The translations under genes were made by a program, and so were the position numbers. DNA of 64,000 nucleotides from Armatimonadota bacterium (lineage in GTDB: Bacteria > Armatimonadota > UBA5829): the NCBI GenBank assembly GCA_023474015.1, contig JAMCYN010000027.1:18266-82265 (forward strand), given 5' to 3'. Shown here one piece after another: positions 60,888 through 64,000 of the stretch. The notes under the pieces were generated by a model that saw only the letters and a program-made list of their open reading frames with translations, made no database searches and had not been told where the DNA came from. How positions within the stretch are numbered: the stretch's first letter is position 1; each line of letters starts with the position of its first letter.

Positions 60888-62414
60888 GTGGCCAGATTCA
60901 GTGCCAAAGAGAAGCGAATGATAAAGATACTCTCGAACCCGCTGTTATGGGGGCAGCACTATCTAAGAAACCGCGATGGCTCCCCTCGCAGCTACTGGCC
61001 GCACCAGGTAGATGACCTGCAGTGTCCGGAGAAGAACATCATTCATCTCGACGGTCGAGACACCGGAAAGAGCGTCGTGCTCTCGACGGACGCCCTGCAT
61101 TTCGCATTCACAAACTATGGCGTTCAAGGGCTTGTAGCCGCTCCGCACCAGGGACACTTGGACACGATCATCGAGGAGATAGAGTTCCAGCTTGAGGCCA
61201 ACGCCGAACTTATGGCCAGCATCGGGATCACGAAGTACGGCAAGCCCAAGATAGCCCGGAAGCCGTATTTCCGGCTGGAGTTCACCAACGGCTCCATACT
61301 CTACTTCCGACCGGCGGGCGCTTACGGCGACGCGTTTCGCTCACTGCACGTGGAGCGCGTCTGGGTCGATGAGGGTGCGTGGCTCACGGAGAAGGCGTGG
61401 AATGCGCTTCGCCAATGCCTCAAGGCCGATGGGACGCTCCGCATATACTCAACTCCCAACGGACTTCGAAATACGACTTACTACCGGCTGACCAGCTCGG
61501 ATCAGTTCAAGGTGTTCCGGTGGCCTTCGTGGCTTAACCCGGATTGGAACAGTAATCGTGAGCGTGAGCTGCTGGAGTTCTACGGCGGCAAGGACACGTC
61601 CGGCTGGCAACACGAGGTCGCCGGTGAACACGGCAAGCCATCATACGGCGCGTTCAACATCGAGTCCTTGAACCTCTGCAGGCAGGAGGTGGTCGACTAC
61701 CGTAAGGTGGCAATCCAAGGCAGCGATCTGGGCAACTGCCAAACCGAGGAAGACTCTCTCGACCGCTTCGAGGTAATGCTGAACCTCATACCTCAGACCG
61801 GTGTGTTCTGGATAGGCGGAGACCTGGGCTACACCAACGATCCCACGGAGATCGTCGTCTTCCGAGAGGACGAGTTCGGAGACAGGCGGGTTATGACCCT
61901 GGTGTTGCGAGTTCACATGGAGCATGTCTCGTACCCGCACATCGCCCAGGTGATATCGTTGCTGGAACGCTACTATACCCCGGTCGGCATTGGAATAGAC
62001 AACGGCGGCAACGGCCTTGCGGTCGTCCAGGAACTGCTGACTCTCGACAAGTACAAACCGCTGCAGCTTCAGGGAAGGCTTCGCGGATATGACTTCGGCG
62101 GAATGACCACGCTCGATGTCCGAGACGGTCGCGAGATACGCAAGCGTACCAAAGAGATGATGACCACGCTCATCAATGGCGCGCTGCTAAGACGCCAGCT
62201 TATCCTGCCCGCCGATGACTCGGAAGTCGAGGATCAGTTTACGACGCAGACCTACACACTCTCCGTCGGCAATATCATCTACTCGAAGGGCAACGACCAT
62301 ATAGTCGACGCAGTTCGCTGCGCCATGCTTGCCCATGAACAAGGCGTACTTGATTCGGTGAAAGAGGAGACTGTCTGCGTGATGCCGCTGCTCACGGACC
62401 CCATTTTCATCTGA
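60888..62414 (+). CDS. Terminase large subunit
   Basis: The 508-residue protein has the ATPase Walker A-like DGRDTGKSVVLS, Walker B VWVDEGAW, and nuclease-domain acidic residues in IGGDLGYTNDPTEIVVF and GIDNGGNGLAV. It packages DNA into proheads. GTG 60888 follows GGAGG by 6 bp. The next gene, 117 bp downstream, encodes a portal-like protein. Confidence 0.92.
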   Translation: MARFSAKEKRMIKILSNPLLWGQHYLRNRDGSPRSYWPHQVDDLQCPEKNIIHLDGRDTGKSVVLSTDALHFAFTNYGVQGLVAAPHQGHLDTIIEEIEFQLEANAELMASIGITKYGKPKIARKPYFRLEFTNGSILYFRPAGAYGDAFRSLHVERVWVDEGAWLTEKAWNALRQCLKADGTLRIYSTPNGLRNTTYYRLTSSDQFKVFRWPSWLNPDWNSNRERELLEFYGGKDTSGWQHEVAGEHGKPSYGAFNIESLNLCRQEVVDYRKVAIQGSDLGNCQTEEDSLDRFEVMLNLIPQTGVFWIGGDLGYTNDPTEIVVFREDEFGDRRVMTLVLRVHMEHVSYPHIAQVISLLERYYTPVGIGIDNGGNGLAVVQELLTLDKYKPLQLQGRLRGYDFGGMTTLDVRDGREIRKRTKEMMTTLINGALLRRQLILPADDSEVEDQFTTQTYTLSVGNIIYSKGNDHIVDAVRCAMLAHEQGVLDSVKEETVCVMPLLTDPIFI

Positions 62415-62531
62415 AAGAGAATTGCCGATAACTGCCCGGTCGGCTCAACTATCGCACTCTGGCGCACTCGCGCCACGTTGCGCGACCTGGCGCGAAGAAA
62501 TGCTAAGCGCGTGCCATGACGGAGGAAGACC

Positions 62532-64000
62532 ATGAACAACGAAGACACCTTGAACCAGACCTTGGAGACCGGGTCCGACAATAACGCCGCGAGCGGCTGG
62601 GTTCTCACTCCCCTCGCCACAATCGCCGCTCTGGATTCATCCACATTCAGCGCCGTCAATGCGACAGACGCAATTCCGGCGACATGGGAAGATCGCGCCA
62701 GAAAAGCCTGGGAGTACTACACCGAGGAACCGCTGGTCAAGAACTGCGTGAACTCCTGGCGGACGTTTGCCGTGGGAGATGAGATACGGATCACCAGCGA
62801 CGATGACACCGTCAAGACGGAAGCAAACGATCTCGCCGCGCGGCTGCGCGTATCCCGGTTCGTAAAGGACATGATCCTGCAGCTTCTCGTCAAAGGCGAC
62901 GCGGTCGGGTTCAAGCGGTATACCAAGGACGGCAAGGACATCGAGCAGATCACGTGCGTGAACCCCGTCTCCATCAAGGTCAAGTATTCACAGGGCGAGC
63001 TTATCGAGGTTCAGCAGTTCCCCGACGACAAGCCAGGCGCGGGAAGTGGGATTGATTTGCCGGTTGAACAGACCCTGCACCTCAAATGGGACGCGCCCGA
63101 GTTCTCGCCGCGCGGCAACTCCATCGCGCTTCCGGCGTTCCAGTCTATCGAGCTTCTGCGCCACTACAGGCACGCCGAAGAGGCCATAGCCAAACGCTGG
63201 GCTACTCCGCTTAGGATCATCAAGGTCGGCGGTGAGTTCGCTGGCAAGCTGATAGTGCCGGACCAGAAGATGCTCCAGGAGGTCCGCGACCTGATGAACA
63301 AGATGGACCTCAAGAGCGGCATGATCGCTCCGTTCTATGTGACTGTCGAGACTCACGGCACCGAGGGACAGGTGCTGAACGTCGAAGACAAGGTCAAGGA
63401 GGTCAAGGAAGACATCGTGGTCGCGCTTGGGCTGTCGCGGTCTCTGGTGTCCGGTGACGGCCCCAACTTCGCGACCGCGTCCGTGAGCATGCGCAAGATG
63501 GTGGTGATGATCCGGGAGATAACACAGGCGGCGCGAACGATACTCAATTGGATATACGACGACTGGCTGGAGCTTGCCGGATACGAGGGAAAGGGCATCC
63601 ACTTCATTTTCAATGACCTCGACCCCACCGACGCCGTCGACTTCAAGAAGCTGCTCATCGAGCTTTATGACCGTAAGCTAATCAGCCGGTCGTCCCTGCA
63701 GATGAAGATGGACCTCGACCCCGATATCGAGGAAGGCAACCGCCAGAACGAGAGCAAGTCGGCGGACCTGCTCGATGAGAAGCAGGTTAAGCCCATTGTG
63801 GATATGGTGGTGGCCGGAATCATGAGTATCGAGAGCGCGCAGCAGATGCTGGGGCTGGACCCCGCGAAGAACCCCGTGGACTCCGGCGCGGCTGCGGACT
63901 GGGCAGGTCTATTCACGCAGGCCAACTTCTCGGACAAGCTCTGCGACGACTGCGGCTACTTCGATGAGAACGACAACCGCTGCGGCGTTACATCGGCGGA
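62532..64000 (+). CDS. Portal-like protein, 3' partial
   Basis: The frame starts at ATG 62532 behind GGAGG and stays open to the window edge, about 489 codons. It shows AIAKRWATPLRII, the ALGLSRSLVSGDGPNFATAS stretch and a long helical C-terminal part (EGNRQNESKSADLLDEKQ), followed by a Cys-rich end (CDDCGYFDENDNRC). This resembles phage portal proteins, as does the position next to the large terminase. C-terminus is missing. Confidence 0.75.
   Translation, partial: MNNEDTLNQTLETGSDNNAASGWVLTPLATIAALDSSTFSAVNATDAIPATWEDRARKAWEYYTEEPLVKNCVNSWRTFAVGDEIRITSDDDTVKTEANDLAARLRVSRFVKDMILQLLVKGDAVGFKRYTKDGKDIEQITCVNPVSIKVKYSQGELIEVQQFPDDKPGAGSGIDLPVEQTLHLKWDAPEFSPRGNSIALPAFQSIELLRHYRHAEEAIAKRWATPLRIIKVGGEFAGKLIVPDQKMLQEVRDLMNKMDLKSGMIAPFYVTVETHGTEGQVLNVEDKVKEVKEDIVVALGLSRSLVSGDGPNFATASVSMRKMVVMIREITQAARTILNWIYDDWLELAGYEGKGIHFIFNDLDPTDAVDFKKLLIELYDRKLISRSSLQMKMDLDPDIEEGNRQNESKSADLLDEKQVKPIVDMVVAGIMSIESAQQMLGLDPAKNPVDSGAAADWAGLFTQANFSDKLCDDCGYFDENDNRCGVTSA

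Larger units (their letters stand above)
41712..64000. mobile_element. Integrated phage-like element, right end outside the window
   Basis: From about 41.9 kb onward all genes are phage or mobile-element functions: serine recombinase, endolysin, sigma factor, LexA-like repressor, recombination and replication genes, terminase and portal. The left border falls in the gene-free 41712-41933, beside the recombinase module. The attachment core was not identified and the right border is not present. Divergent transcription from the repressor region at about 49.8 kb is typical of a temperate phage. Confidence 0.85.

Overview
The window comes from a flagellated, apparently diderm (Gram-negative-type) bacterium of moderately high GC content. 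The evidence is an outer-membrane beta-barrel-like protein ending in Phe, several signal-peptide-bearing multiheme cytochromes, a SurA-like periplasmic foldase and FliD/FliS/flagellin genes. The lineage cannot be fixed from sequence alone. The tmRNA tag (GKTINANTSYALAA, Bacillus-like start), the RsbU/STAS/anti-sigma genes and the dense palindromic intergenic elements would fit an Armatimonadota-like or other deep-branching diderm phylum, but this is a guess.

Layout. 1-14 kb is mostly housekeeping: a partition-switching phosphatase and a STAS-kinase fusion, a Nudix hydrolase, GreA, CstA, a SurA-type foldase, RsmI, a SpoIID-like protein, aspartate kinase and a cysteine-cluster protein. 12.4-21 kb (minus strand) is flagellar: fliD-fliS-flgN-like translationally coupled to an M14 carboxypeptidase, plus two paralogous flagellins. 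21.3-28.3 kb (plus strand) is a multiheme cytochrome locus: a 4-heme protein, a 16-heme protein, an NHL beta-propeller, then three 6-heme proteins whose heme spacing and landmarks resemble Geobacter OmcS. It is a candidate extracellular cytochrome-filament (nanowire) locus. 29.3-31.6 kb holds a compact operon of two DUF488 proteins and a dual-OB-like protein with its own promoter and palindrome, followed by an AbrB/RelE-type toxin-antitoxin pair. 31.7-41.7 kb carries a Crp/Fnr regulator that looks leaderless, a homocysteine-methyltransferase-family enzyme, an ArsR plus a four-domain persulfide-handling fusion protein, tmRNA (ssrA), OsmC, and an ArsR plus P1B-type metal ATPase.

From about 41.7 kb to the end is an integrated phage-like element that runs off the window. 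The left arm (minus strand) has an HTH protein, a large serine recombinase, DUF2924, an M15 endolysin, a sigma factor, two unrecognised genes with a chimeric third between them created by a 763-bp tandem duplication, and a LexA-like self-cleaving repressor. The right arm (plus strand) has a recombination/replication module (Cas4-like nuclease, Sak4-like ATPase, DUF669, ERCC4 nuclease, RecD2-like helicase, primase-helicase) and then packaging genes (small terminase-like, large terminase, portal). A minus-strand two-gene tyrosine recombinase unit is inserted between the terminase subunits. A 20-bp motif occurs ahead of transcription units on both arms and may be a promoter for the phage sigma factor.

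At least four families of interspersed palindromic elements occupy the host intergenic spaces, and in one case contribute the signal peptide and tail of the M14 peptidase.
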